Part shown: piece by piece, positions 11,026 to 23,600 of the stretch
How positions within the stretch are numbered: position 1 is the stretch's first letter
Layout: every line of letters starts with the position of its first letter
Assembly: GCA_032433595.1 (NCBI GenBank)
Contig: JASWJB010000074.1
Location: forward strand, 62,001-126,000
Direction of reading: 5' to 3'
Length of the DNA stretch: 64,000 nucleotides
From: Conoideocrella luteorostrata
Lineage: Eukaryota > Ascomycota > Sordariomycetes > Hypocreales > Clavicipitaceae
Translations under genes and position numbers: made by a program
Notes under the pieces: generated by a model
The model's input: only the letters and a program-made list of their open reading frames with translations
Databases searched by the model: none
Told to the model about the DNA's origin: nothing

Positions 11026-11922
11026 ATGCAAGAGGCCTCGGAAACCACCAGCACCGCGAAGTATTCTCTAGCTTATCGACAAATGGTCCTAAACCGTCTT
11101 TACGAGCGCTATCTGAAACTAGAACGACTTCGAGGCCGAGCCATGCAATTCACGACTTCTCCCAAAACCATCTTCTGGGTTGCCTGCGACATCGAGTTGC
11201 CGGAGCCTTCTGAGCTGGAGGAGAAGGAACTGGAGGATGAAGTCACCAGAGAAGACTTTCCTTGGCTGAACGAGCTGCCCTATGACTTTTCTTTTGGAAT
11301 AGAAAGAGATCTTCAGCCGCTGCCAGAAGGCAACAGCGGCTCGGACGGTTGGCCGCGTTGTGAGACAAGAGTGCGTTTGGAACTCGACTTGAACAGGTGC
11401 TGGGTAAGCCTGCTGTCACGGAGTTCCCAGTTGGGACAGCCTTTACCGTGGACGGATACATTTCCTGACAAGTTCGAGGCCTTCTTGGATCATCTTGGGA
11501 AAGACTGCTGTGTTGGTGTACGAGACCCGTCGCAGGGAGATGCAGTCGGTGGCCCGGACGATCGGCCATATACTGCTGATGGGCGCCGAGATATGGTTAC
11601 CTACATGCACTTGAGCCAACTTGGCAAGGACGTTGAAATTGCCTCCGAGGCGGTGGACATGATGGCGGCGGCGATACGACGCGTTTTGAGGGCGACTTCT
11701 TGCCGTAAGTCTCGCAGAAGTAGATTCGGCCGTCCAAATGCAAGGGCGAGTCTCCTGAAGAGTGCCGGGCTGGGTAGCCTCCTTGTAGAAAGTAGCTCCT
11801 CAGGTGATGCCGAGTTCACGTATGACTCGTGGGAGTCCTGGGGCAGTGCAGCCAGGCCGACTCGTAGCGTATTGGTTGGGAAAGACGTGCAGGAGAGCAG
11901 CCAAGCGGGCATCAAATGGTGA
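11026..11922 (+). CDS. Hypothetical protein, 298 aa
   Basis: Not recognised. A single open frame of 298 codons. The N-terminal third has a likely helical segment (YRQMVLNRLYERYLKLERLRGRAM) and an acidic patch (PEPSELEEKELEDEVTRED); the middle contains Trp- and Asp-rich stretches around SDGWPRCETRV and PWTDTF. A basic run, SCRKSRRSRFGRPNAR, near residue 225 could be a nuclear-localisation-like patch. There is no signal peptide or membrane segment. Codon composition resembles its neighbours and the frame is long for chance, so I regard it as a real lineage-restricted gene. Its function is unknown. Confidence 0.65.
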   Translation: MQEASETTSTAKYSLAYRQMVLNRLYERYLKLERLRGRAMQFTTSPKTIFWVACDIELPEPSELEEKELEDEVTREDFPWLNELPYDFSFGIERDLQPLPEGNSGSDGWPRCETRVRLELDLNRCWVSLLSRSSQLGQPLPWTDTFPDKFEAFLDHLGKDCCVGVRDPSQGDAVGGPDDRPYTADGRRDMVTYMHLSQLGKDVEIASEAVDMMAAAIRRVLRATSCRKSRRSRFGRPNARASLLKSAGLGSLLVESSSSGDAEFTYDSWESWGSAARPTRSVLVGKDVQESSQAGIKW

Positions 11923-12185
11923 TTTTTGTTTGATTGCGAGGGTTCTACATGAATAAGCGTGTGTTTGGGTGAAGAACAGACTGTATTCTATCATTAGGAT
12001 GCACGACAAATAGAAATGTGTAAGTATGTAAATATCGCTACTATGCGCGGAGACGAGCAAACGTCACAGGGGAGGTACACACAATCATCCTTAATCTGGC
12101 ATACGTAATATGAGGAAAATTCCAGTCTCATTCATACCTTTTTGCCTTCAAATTCATGAATCACTACATTACCAGGCATATATTA

Positions 12186-15100
12186 TCAACCGAATTCCCT
12201 CTGATAAGTGGGGTGAGGGTGCCAACGCTCTTCAAACATCTGTGCGATCCAGTAAAATGGATGATCCCAGTCAAAGACATTCTGCGTACCCGTATAAGGT
12301 ATTTCTCCCTCATTGACTGTGTTCGACAAAGGCGCCGGTGGCACTGCGAAAATATCAGTACTTGTTACCCTCTAAACGTGATGTTCGCGGTGGCCCTTAC
12401 CAACTCCGTTATTGTCCTTATATTTCCTCCAAAAAAAAAGGTGTCGCCTTACCCTTATATCCATCAACGTCTCCATCACCAAGTCATATTGCTCCGATGA
12501 GAGCTCCCCCATAAAATGCTTATGTCGTTCCCAAGGGGACTGTGGGTCGGGCCAAGGGTGGCAATTGTAGTAGTGCCAGTGGACGAGGATGTTGTTGCAG
12601 CCATCTTGCAACTCTTCTACAAAAGCTGGTATCGAGTATCGGTACTGGCAGTATGGATCTGTGAGACAAGGGCTTCAATCGCACAAGGTTAGTAGAAAGG
12701 ATAACTCACTTTGCGTCCATAGTGATTTCTTGCATGTCGATATCGATCTTGACTGAGGATGCTCGCCTCATGAAGCAGCATGAACACACAGAGATAGATG
12801 GTCCAAAAGAAGGTGGACTGATTGCGGAAAATGAGGGTTTCCAGACCTCGGAGCACTGCTTGACCGTATTTTGTGAGCAGCTTTGTGTGGTTGATGCTGT
12901 CGAACTGAGCGATTATCATGCGAGGAATCGAGACACGACCATAGAGTGGATAGCTCGGGTCTTTGGATTCAGGTTTCATGCCGAGAGTGTCTTCACCGCA
13001 TATGAAAGCTGATCCCGTCGTGTATTCTCAAAGCACACCAACGTAAGCGGAGAGTTTCAAAAGGGTTCGTTTTGGTGAGGTACTTACTGATGGCATGCCA
13101 GAGGACGAAGAAATCATAGAGAAGTTTCTTCTCAACATTGACTATTTTACCCGCTGGGGCGGGTATGTCATCCTGCTCAATAGTTAATGCCTGTGCGTCT
13201 GGGTTCACATAATCATGGCATGGTAGAGGACATGTGACACTAGTGCTAGAACAGCAAGTAATTTGTGGTGCTGCCAAACCGGAGAAACTTACGGGCAAGC
13301 TCAGAAAGTGTTTCACAGCCATGATATAAGTCCTGCTTAGGATATCACTTTCCAAACTCGCATCCTCCAGCATTCTGTGAGGCCTATGTTGTTTGAGAAA
13401 TGTGGGGATTGCATTTTGGATGATAAAATTTTCGAAGTAAGTCGCAGTTGCCCAAATATCGACCAAACAGTACGGCTCCAGATCTTTCTTCTTACGAATT
13501 TCACCTCCTCCTGCGCCTTCTCTTACCGTCCAAAAGCGGGCAACGACATCTTCAGAAGAGGCTTGAAAGCGGACCACTTTAATGTTGATAGGTTCTGAGC
13601 AGAGGCCGATGGAAATTTGAATTGTCCGCACATCCGTTTGGATCCGGTCTGCAACGTTCCTCATTTCAGTTCCTTCCCACCGCTTTGTGAGACCAAGGCC
13701 CCCCTTGCGATACAAGACTACTTCTGTCAGTTTGCCGCGATAGCAGGAAACGTGATGAAGTGTCTTTTTAGACACTTTGGAAAAGCCTCGACATGGCAAA
13801 CAGGCGCCGTCTACTTCTGCACTGTCCGCATCACACTAGCATGCCATTGTATTAGTGCGTGTCTTGTTCGTATCTTTTGGAACCGCTTACTCGAATTTTT
13901 TGAACCCTACATCGAAGGCATGCCTTTCTCTTTCTCGTCTCGGCTGTTTCTTTTCGCTTCTGTATTTCCAATGGGCCTCGCCTCTTGACTTGATTTGTCG
14001 CGCTTTGTGGCTCGGCGACGTCTTTCTGAGCACCTGCTTCCTTTTCAGAGGGTTCAGACTTTGTTATTGGTGGTTGGGTCGGTTGAGTTGATTGCGTCGA
14101 TTGCGTCGATTGCGTCGATTGCGGGGTCACCGGTTGCTCCGAAGTCGATGTTCTTGGGTTATTCTGCTGGATGGACTCTGTGTTCGCCGACTGAGACTTT
14201 GAGGAACCGGAATTGAGATCTGGTGCAGCTTGCTGTACTGAATAGTATACGAGGCCGGTCCTCTGCGGGTGCTGCGCAAGATTATAAACTTCTCCACCCA
14301 TCATAGGCTGAAACGCCGACCCCCCGACGGAAGCTGCAATTGTATCGCGATTTGTCGGAACTGATGGGTTCACAGACTGGGAATCGGGTCTGGATTCCAA
14401 CGTCTGACCGTCGCCTGGTGCCGAAGGTATGTTGTTGTTGGGATGCGGGACACTTTGATACGAGTCGCAACCCCAATAGCTCTGATGAACTGCAGCGTTG
14501 GCTTCAATTGGGATAGGTGCAAAGTAGGCCACTCCTGGCGAAGACCCGACGAAATTGTGTTGAACCAGACCGGCAGGATAAGGATGATTTGTAAATCCGT
14601 TGGCACGAAGCTGACTAGCCTGGAATGATAAATCTGGATAATGCCCGTTTACCCCAACGGTGGCGAAATCTGCTCGAACCTGATAAAATCCACTTTGTTG
14701 CATGAAACTTCCGTTCTCTGCAGTCAGACGGGCATTGGAATCCTGACGGTTTATGTTAGGGAAGAATCTGTCGCCATAAAACAAGGCCGAGTCAGGATGA
14801 TGGCTGAATACAGTCGGCGGTTGGCTTGGAGGGGTCTGTCTGGAGCCGACACCGGGCGGGGGGCGAAGTTCTTGTACCTCACTGGCCTGATGACTCTGCC
14901 ATGCAGCACCATGATGACGACGTGAAGTCTCACCATTTCCTGAGCGAGGCGACAAGCTGGCAGTGTGCGAAGATGGAAGCGTCGCTAGCTCGGATTGTGA
15001 TGTCTCGGCCGTATCCGTGCTGGGGCTGACTGTAGCCTGTGAACCGTCGGGAACTTGTCTGGCGGTGTTCCACGAAGCACGCCTCCGGTTTGCTGAAGGC

Positions 15101-15711
15101 GGTCCATTATCGGTTCTTTTGCGTTTTGATCCTTGCTTAGTTTGAGAAAATGACCGGTCAGCATAGTTCGTACACCATGTTTCTCCAATAGCTCAAAGGA
15201 CCGATACAATGTTCGCCCAAAGAGAAAACTTGGTTAAGGGATCAACCCCCGTCAATATCATGCGAGCTGTTTGGGGTACGGTCCGATGATGGTGGGTGGG
15301 CATTCGTGCGGAAACCGGCAGGTCGACAAACTCTCCTCTCCCCTAGCAAAGCTCTTCCGTCATCAGAAACAACTTGCAAAGCTCACATGGGTAGTAAAGG
15401 AAAGTTGATGCCCAAAGCGTGGTCTTGGCTATCCGCGTATCACAAGAGCTTGGGCCATCAAGGGAGGGGGCTTGCAGCCTTGCTGGACAGGACATGACAT
15501 ATTGCAAGGCAAGACAAGACGGCCATGATGACGGAAAGGGAAATGGGTCAACTGAATTGGTCCACTGACCGCGGGTGCGAAAGGTTGTGCGGGGAGAAAG
15601 GGAGGGCAGTACGACGCAGTGCGTAGAGGTTGGTAATTGTTGTCGTAAAAGACATGAAGCAAAAAGTGCGGCACTCACTGTTGTCCTAGACCTTACCGTA
15701 GTTGCGTCCAT
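12186..15711 (-). CDS. Zn2Cys6 transcription factor with internal zinc cluster
   Basis: Predicted nuclear regulator of about 874 aa. Exons on the minus strand: (15711-15679, tentative), 15135-13891, 13835-13293, 13190-13088, 13008-12710, 12644-12401 and 12343-12186. The first ~415 residues are low-complexity, rich in Gln, Ser, Pro and Asn, with an STQ repeat. The zinc cluster ACLRCRVQKIR/CDADSAEVDGACLPC is split by the 55-bp intron 13836-13890. A long X15 gap precedes the sixth Cys (HHVSC), a spacing I recall from a fungal family with the same C-terminal architecture. That C-terminal part contains LLYDFFVLWHA, WTIYLCVFMLLHEASIL and a final FDWDHPFYWIAQMFEERWHP that marks the true end. The 543-bp first intron with an AAG acceptor is the weakest part of the model; the start could differ. 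Confidence 0.8.
14091..14123 (-). repeat. 9-bp tandem repeat coding for Ser-Thr-Gln
   Basis: A unit read on the plus strand as ATTGCGTCG is present about 3.7 times head to tail. On the coding strand it gives the run QSTQSTQSTQSTQ in the disordered N-terminal half of the Zn2Cys6 regulator. The unit length is a multiple of three, so copy-number changes keep the frame. Confidence 0.9.
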
Positions 15712-18700
15712 GGCTCTGGAGTTAGGATACATTATTTTACACGTCGCTCAATAGATTGAAGTCAACGCAGATCAGCTGCAAACGTGGCCAACGGGTCTCA
15801 TCAAGCCCAAACCCAACAACACCGGCCAAGCCAGCCTCTAACTTAGCCTTCGGCCTCTTCAGGCGCGAGGAGATGGGACAGGGCAGAGCAGGGCTGGATT
15901 GGACCTGTATCCCATCCGTACGTGTAACGGAATCGTCTCGTGTGGCAAGGTACGGCGTACTGCACCGGTACGCAGTGAACGAGTGATATGTCGTTGCTTT
16001 TGCCTCCGTCCCAGACGCGAAGCCAGGGGAAGGGTAGGAAAACCGGAGAAGGGAGTAACTAGGGAGCACAGTACACCAATATGGAGTACAATAGGAAAAT
16101 AGAATGAATGGAGCCACGGCAGTGGGAAGATGGAAGAACAAGGCCTGTCAGGGTGAAGACTGAGAGGGTCGCGCGATTGATGAACGACTCCAGCAAAACG
16201 AGGTGTCACGGCAGCACTAGCGCCAGCCCACGCCTTGCCATTGTGCCCAAGACTGTTTGGCAAAGCTCGCTCCCCTTTCATCCGGCGCACTTTTTACTGC
16301 AGCCCGCAATGCTGTTGGTCGGACGGGTGACAAGCGGTGTTGGATGGCCAAGGTCGTCGAGCTGGGGAGGAGGGTGTGAGGCGGTCAGTAAGTGAGGCTG
16401 GCAGGGTTGCTTCTGCTGGCGACGCAGGTTAAATGAAAGCGGGGGAAAAAGCCAGCCTGCTTGCTGCCCGCCCACCCACCAAACCACCATAACCGTCAGC
16501 CCAATCATCAGCCACCAAGACACGACCAACAAAACCTGCATCACCGGCGACAGCATGGAGGAAGCTTGGCCTTGGCCATTGGTCCAACAAAGCACGAAGG
16601 GAGCAAGCCCTTCTCCAGACCGTACCCCGTATTTACCAACCATGCATACTGATACGTGGTACTGTACTCCGTGTACGGAGTAACTACGTAGAACAAGAGT
16701 TCGGGACTGTCACTGCAAATACTATTCCGAGGTGCGGTGCTTCATATAGCCCAAATGCTTCGGCTGCTGCCGAAGAGTCTTAACCAACAAGCATATTCGG
16801 AGTGCTAGCAACTGGCTACCCCAAACTACTCCCCACTCCTCGACACTCAAGACGAGGAAGTTTTCGGCTTTCACTACGGAGTACGACGTACCATCGCCGC
16901 CCAAGAGAGGCGCCCCATTTTCCAGATCCCTGATGCTTCATTTGGCTGGCTCACCAGGCACCACCACCCCTGTCCGGCAGCCTCGAGACCGTCACCACTT
17001 CCAGTTACCGCGTGTGCCGGGAAACAGGAATGAAACCAAACACTTACCCGAGCAAAGAGTTGACTACTGCGCCGCGCCGCGCCGCTGGCGAGCCTTCGCC
17101 TCCAAGGATCGCGATGAAATTATGCTCCGTAGGACTCCATAAACTATGTTTTTGACCAACCGCCACTTGCTTGTCCGATACCCCATGCAGATCCTGAGCG
17201 GCAACTAAATTACATTGTCAACATGTGCTGTGTACCGCAACTTGGCATCTCACCGGTTGACTTTCAAAGGCCTGTCCATGTCTTGACCCCTGTCCGTCAC
17301 GCAACCGTAGCAAGTCAGCCCCGGCTCGAACACTTTCGGCGTAACATACATGAGTCCTCGAGTGTCAAGGGGAGGCCAATTTATATCACTCACCAAGGCT
17401 TACCCAGCCACACTGCAATGGGTCATGTAATTTGTCCCCCACGTGAGGGTGTCCATAGCTTCATCTTTGACTAGATGCAGCGAGATGGGTCGACTTGCAT
17501 TTTCGTGGCAAAATGAAATAAACCTGTATCTATACCCTCGCACAATGTCGGGGATTTTATTCCGCACGGAGTTCACTCTCTGGATTTGAGAGAAAGAAAA
17601 CACACACTTTCCTCTTGCTCCCTAGCTCAGAGGTAGCATACAACCACAGGAAGAACAAGAAGTTCAGATTCCCTTTTCTATTCTGCCCTCGCCCCGTAAC
17701 CGAAGCAGCCCAAAATGAACTATCTCAGACGTGTGATCAATTCTAAGTATCCCTATTTCGGCCGCGGAAAGTAGGTTTCTGCTCTTTGGTCAGGCCTATT
17801 TGTTTATTGATTTCCTTTATTTTTATTATAATTTCAAGTGTAAGTCAGCGACGTGAAAAAAAAGCCCCGTGTACAACTACCGGTACCACGCGCCATACGA
17901 CGCAGACAAGCGCGTGCTATGACACTTCAATTTGCATGTACGGAGCTCAACTGATAGGATCCCCCCCGGAGAACTCAAGATGGTACCATAGATTCAGTTC
18001 GGTGTGATAGAGACGCCTATTATGCTCTGACACGTTGAAGACAACATGCATATATCAAAGCCCAAGACGGGATTTCGATCCCGGGCCGCGATGCTAGGCT
18101 TGTACGTGGCAGTGACATAATAGATCCTGTACAGGCCCGGAATTGTCGGGCCCTCTTCCTAGCTGTGACTCTTTTGGGATAGCTGCTTTATCTGGCGACA
18201 ATGTCCAATCCCAATGGTTGGATCAGATTTTGATGATACGCAGCTCCTGGCAAATTGGCTTATGAGGGCAACATGAAGAACGGAATCTCTGGTACTTCGT
18301 CATATAGTAATGGTAGCGTCTGATCTATCCACCAATGCAGCCACTCGTCCTATCATCCTATTACCATGAGGAAGCAATCAATCTCCGCAGTTGGGTTCTC
18401 CTGTCCTGCCTGACGAGCTTCTTCTCGGGATACTATCTTTCGTGGTTCACGAAGAGTGGAAGTGTGTTTGATGCTACCCAACAGCCGGCACTGTCACTGA
18501 TATCGACGAGACGGATTGCTTCTTCAGTTATACCGAAGGCAGTGGCATTACCCCAGTTGGCCATGCCGGCCGTGTACGCAATCGAGGTGGTGGTCCATCG
18601 GCTGGCTTGTGTTGTTAACTGGACTATGAAATTTCAATCACCGAGGAAGTGTTCGTCATGATGCTGCGGCAGGTTCAAAACGTCACAGTGGAGTCTAATG

Positions 18701-18963
18701 ACTCCTGCTAGCAGTATCTATATCCAGTGCTCTGTCGGGGATATGCTGCCGAAGAAGATTGTTCAGATGGTGTGAAAGGACTTTGGGGAGACTAGAGACG
18801 CAATATAAAAGCTCAACAGTCCCCTCCACTTCGCAAATTCCCTTCATAGCCTTCAATATCACACATTTTTTAGTTTTTTACTCCAGACTTCATCGCTTGT
18901 ATCACGAAGCTTTAAGGCGTCTCTACAAATCTTTTGTGTATCACCTCCATCATTCACAGCAGC
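15712..18963. other. Non-coding region of about 3.2 kb
   Basis: Only short, mutually overlapping frames occur. The 15.7-17.6 kb part is GC- and pyrimidine-patterned, as expected for upstream DNA of the minus-strand regulator. It holds TACGGAGTA copies at 16674-16682 and 16875-16883 and an 8-bp inverted repeat at 16665-16682. From 18.3 to 18.7 kb a degenerate frame (108 codons at 18335-18661) has no recognisable domain. The last 160 bp are the promoter and leader of the dioxygenase gene. Confidence 0.45.
18804..18810 (+). promoter_or_regulatory. TATA box of the dioxygenase gene
   Basis: A perfect TATAAAA lies 154 bp upstream of the ATG at 18964, followed by a CT-rich stretch (cagtcccctccacttcg) typical of fungal transcription starts. 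The distance fits a regulated gene with a leader of about 100 nt. Confidence 0.6.
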
Positions 18964-20465
18964 ATGTCAACTTCTGCGATTATTAAGCATCTACCCACCA
19001 CTCTGGAGGATAGATACGCAAATATTGACATCACTTTGAATGAAATCCATCATCATGGGTCACATTCGTCCATCAACATAGGCGAACCCATCAAGTGGAA
19101 AAGTCCAAAGACACTATCTGGACCAACCATTTGGTCCGGCGCTGATTTCGAACACAATGATTCTTTCACCCTCTACCTCAGTGCTGAAGACATTGAGGAA
19201 GTAGAACATGCTCTTCAAGTGTTTAAAAGTAAGTTTCTTCCCATAATATAAAGATGACGATGCAAGAGGTACTAACATGCACCAACTACTTAGCTTTGGA
19301 GGTTGATGTTGATGGAATTGCAAAATCAAACTTTGTTCTACCCAGTCTATCCAAGAAACTGGAGGAAATTGTTGAATCCATTCACAACGGACAAGGTTTC
19401 TTTGTCATCCGTGGACTAGACATGTCGCGTTATACCGTGGAAGATGGCATCATTTTATACCTTGGCATTGCAACCTACATTGGAGACAAGCGTGGTCTTC
19501 AGGATCGAAAGGGAAATGTCCTCGGTAAGCAGAACCGTCTCTCAACCTTCAGGAAAAAGCTCGTTGTTGGCTCATGCTGCCCACAGCACATATTACAAGC
19601 TCGAAGGCGTGGGATGTGCCAATGAATCAGCGACATGGCATCCACTCTACAATGGCTCTGGTTAGTTCCACATACACGATTCGACGGACCGGACATTTGA
19701 TCTATAGTAACAGCCACATCCTAGCCGTTTCATAGTGACATGGGTTGTGATATTCTTGCTCTTCAAGTGCGTCACAGCGCCCTCGACGGAGGCAGTACTT
19801 TCCTAAGCTCAGCTTCAACTATCTTCAACCGGCTCAGCGAAGACGAGCCGGAGGTTGTCGAGACCCTCCTTGAACCCAGCTGGCCAGTTCAGTAGTAAGT
19901 GATTTGAAAAACAATCCCCAAATTGTACTAAATGAGACAGAGCTAATGAAGCACACTTAATAGCTCTGGTAAAGAAGCCCGTTATTATCTCGCGCCAGCT
20001 ATGACGGTGCACCAGGGTAGACTGATGGCCAGTATGGACCCCAAGAGATTTGGCCCACATCCCGCGTCTAGCGGAACTACGATCCCTGCTCTTAGCAAGC
20101 GTCAGGAATATGCGCTCGACAGAGTTGGGCAAGTTGCACGGGCAACGGACCTCCGCCTTAACCTTAAGCGGGGAGATCTGCTATTTTTCAACAACTGGGC
20201 TGTTCTCCACCGCCGAGAGGCATACGACGACCATGGCGAAGCCAGCTCTCGCCATCTAGTCAGGATGTGGCTGCGAAACACCGAGCATGGTTGGTCTGTT
20301 CCGCCAAGTATGAAGCTTCCATGGCAGAGTGCCTACGGAGACGGTGCAAAGCATCAGACTCGTGTTTATGCTATGGAGCCGGAGCCAAAGTACTCTGTCC
20401 CGAAGTATTCCGCCGGTTCTGCTGCTTTTCTCCTCGAGGACAGTGATGATGACTCGGACAACTGA
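18964..20465 (+). CDS. TauD/TfdA family 2-oxoglutarate/Fe(II) dioxygenase
   Basis: Five exons, 18964-19228, 19294-19524, 19587-19660, 19725-19894 and 19964-20465, total 1242 nt (413 aa). All junctions are GT-AG and in phase. The enzyme would hydroxylate or cleave a small acid such as taurine or a related sulfonate, using 2-oxoglutarate and Fe(II). Visible landmarks are NGQGFFVIRGLDM in exon 2, FHSDMGCDILALQVR in exon 4 (the HxD iron ligands), the distal iron ligand in FFNNWAVLHRREAYDD, and SSRHLVRMWLRN, whose Arg binds 2-oxoglutarate. The C-terminus ends in a short acidic tail (EDSDDDSDN). The 74-nt third exon supplies AHITSSKAWDVPMNQRHGIHSTMAL and is easy to miss. The gene stands alone between two gene-poor stretches with its own TATA box. 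The substrate is unknown. Confidence 0.92.
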
Positions 20466-20608
20466 TTCTTACAGACGCTAATACCTGCGTGGAGTTTCGC
20501 GGAAAGGGAGGACGCCGCAGCAAGGAACAAAGCAAGGGTTAGATGTGATGATTCGGTGACGGCTCTGCTAAGAATGACTCTTATTACTCCGTAGTGGATT
20601 CGGATTTG

Positions 20609-20630
20609 TTTTTTTTTTTTGTTTTTTTTT
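20609..20630. repeat. Poly-T tract downstream of the dioxygenase gene
   Basis: Two runs of about ten T separated by a single G, about 145 bp after the dioxygenase stop codon. It is a simple low-complexity tract, prone to length error in sequencing. Confidence 0.8.
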
Positions 20631-23600
20631 GTTCGGTTTTCTCTCTCTGTCGTTACAGACAAAGCGGACCGCTTGGTACTTGGGATGTTGCTCTTTCGCA
20701 CATGAAGTCTTTCGGACATTCAGAACTAGTCAGTGTCTACAATACTCACCCACTGGCCCTGGGTTATAGAGTAGCCTATGAACACATCCGTTGGCTTAGT
20801 CCATTGAGATGCTACAGAGTCGAAAGCAGACCAATCGCAAAAATGATGAACCAGACCCCAAGACAGCCGCGGCGTGGGGCGGGCATTGACACACTTCTCG
20901 CCCTTGAATATAGTTGGAACAAGCACCACATGATATCTTGGAAATACAGCGAAGGCTACCGGGACTGTGCTCACCAAATACCCCGCAGTCTTCTGCTATG
21001 GTATTCGTGCGTGTTGTCACTATGACGGAGGACCCTAATCATCACTATGGAGTACGTAAGACGGAGCACTACGTAACTCTTCGGGGGGTGTGATAATGTT
21101 GAAGTGTTAAGTCTTATTGATGGATAGACAAGCGAGATTAGGTCATACGGATGGGCGTAGGCACATAACCCCGTTGTTAATCGCGCCCATATCATGCGGA
21201 GTACGGAGTACTGGTAACCTTTTCTGTCGCAAGGTCGATCTAGTCTCGTTGCAAAAGTGCCGGTGGTACTGGCGAATGATTATTACACTATGAAACCTTT
21301 TGCTATTATGCAACAGATGATGTTAACTGCAATGATACGATCGCAAGTATCAAGAACTACCGCTGGATGTGTAAGACACATGCAAACATATGTCCACAGA
21401 AGAGCCCCGTACAGCGCGTTCGTAGACCAGGGACGCAGTAGTCGCCGCTCTTAATCTCATTCATTGTCGCATTCCAAGCCGCCATACCCACCAGTTGAAG
21501 TGTTAGTTATAGCAGATGCTCGCTGGTAGGGGAACTCCATTAGATGCCCGATAGGTAAGTCAGCCGCAAGCAGAATATATTACGGAGACTACAGCATCAG
21601 TGCAGAGACTCCCTGAGTCCACGGTCACAGTGGATTCAAAACGTTTCTTGTGCCCCTATGTCGAATCCAGCTTTATAACTAGACACTAACTTGATTGGCT
21701 AGCTACTTGCGGATTATATTGCAGAGGGTACGGAGCAGTTCCTTATTCAACGGGCTTAAACCCCTCATCTGCTGGTCAAACTCAACCATTACTTTTGAAA
21801 CCTTCAGGCCACAATAGCAGAGTGTGTCTCCCCTATTGGCCGCCACAGGCATCCTCTGAGTCATGCCACTAGACATCGACTGCAACGTAGCCGTTACAAC
21901 GCGGAAGCGCTATAACAGTGCCTACCAATCCGTCTTGCCGCTCTCCGAGACGCGGCAGCACAGGAGGTGAGAAACGTTGTCAAAATGCGATAGCCGTCGC
22001 AACGGAGCTGTCCTGAATGCGCGTCTCGGGCCGAACGATAGGCACGGACTCGATGCGCACATGACCGAGGGAATTCCGTGCTCGTCTATATTCTGTTTCC
22101 TAGATTCTGGAGAGGCCGGTTGAACGTATCGCGCACCCTTTTTGGATGATGACTTCAGGTGACCCGTGTAGCATACTAAAACTTAGGAGGCGCGTAGTAG
22201 CGATTTGTAACTAACAGGGCTATAATATCTTTCTAGTATCATAAGAAAATTGATGACGAGGTAAGCAATTTTTAATTATATGTTTTAATTGGCCACTATA
22301 CCTACAGGTACATTCGACCAACGCTTTCGGGAACCTAGGAGATTTTCATACTGCAGGGATCGAGAGCGAAGACGCCATCCTACTACGGAATTCTGACTGG
22401 TGCGCTCTGTCTCATTCATCAGGAGGTACGGAGTATTGGTTATGGTGACTATGTCATTACGCGTTCCCATCCAATGACAGGAAGTCAGCTTTTCTTCCGT
22501 ATCTACTCTCCAGCGTTACGAGGTTAAGGGGGATAACGGCAACCCGCTTTCTGTCGCCAAGGGAAAGACTTATGTTGTCAGGCCTTTTGCCGTGCTCCAA
22601 GCTGATACAAATGTCGATCACATCGGAGGGATTTACATTTTCTACTGCTACGGACGTGACCTCAGACTTCCTTGTTTCTGTGACTATACTAAGGAACCTT
22701 GCTGAGGTTGCAGTATTTGTTCATAGAGCATATCAGCGTAGCCGTCCGCCAGCCGTGAAGTTGGATGGTACGCCAAGAAACCTGATCTTTAGCCACTCTT
22801 CATACTAGTATAGACGGGCCGCCGACGACCCTATGAGGTAAATTAGGAGACGCCGAAGTCAACAGACTACCCTCGGCCTTTCCCCAATAACACCGCGCCA
22901 CTATCAATCATGGTTATATTTGTTCGCTCGGGCCTCGTTCGGGGTGAGAAAATATTCGGAACAGTCACGGAACTTCCTAAATAGGACACTAGAATGCGAC
23001 TGACGTATGACAACGGGTAGTTTAGGAAGATTAGACGTGGCAAATCGCATGCATTGCTGAAAGCATTGATGCAGACCTTGACAGCAGCTAGATGAACTTG
23101 GCGAAAATATGACATGACAATTTGTTTCCCATCAGTAGCGTACGCCACTCACTCGAGCTATACCACCAATACACTGGGAATGTTAGGCGTTAACAGACTT
23201 TAGGCAATATGGTTGGTTAATGTCCTCAGTCTCTTGGGCTGAAGTCCTAGGATGGAGGGTTCGCAATGCAGCTAAGATGCTTGGAAGCACATATGATGCG
23301 GGTAAGCATACCCGCCGGGGAGGTCGAGGGATCAAAGGTTGCCTCGTGGAGATTCGGGAGCAACTTCTAAGGCGTCAACAAGTATTCTACAGGCACTTCA
23401 AGATTCACACTGTGTTGCAAAGTCACTCGAGAATATGGATGATTTCTCACTCTTATTCACACATATCTATGGCGTCGTTCATGCCACTGATTCTTGGACC
23501 TCAAAGCCATGGGTGTCTGGATCCGGAACAAGACCGCGTGGGAGACAAAAATCATGCTCAGCAGAGAACTATCTAGCAGCAGGGTTACGATAAAACAAGG

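Noticed and set aside
12186..12400. Ending the Zn2Cys6 regulator at the in-frame stop near 12372
   Set aside because: A 57-bp GT-AG intron (12344-12400) restores the conserved C-terminal FYWIAQMFEERWHP element in phase.
18060..18085. tRNA T-arm-like hairpin (GGGATTTCGATCCC)
   Set aside because: No matching acceptor stem, D-arm or anticodon arm can be folded within 75-90 nt on either strand.
18290..18760. Possible exon upstream of the dioxygenase
   Set aside because: The frame at 18335-18661 has no family match and the dioxygenase already has a good start and TATA box downstream.
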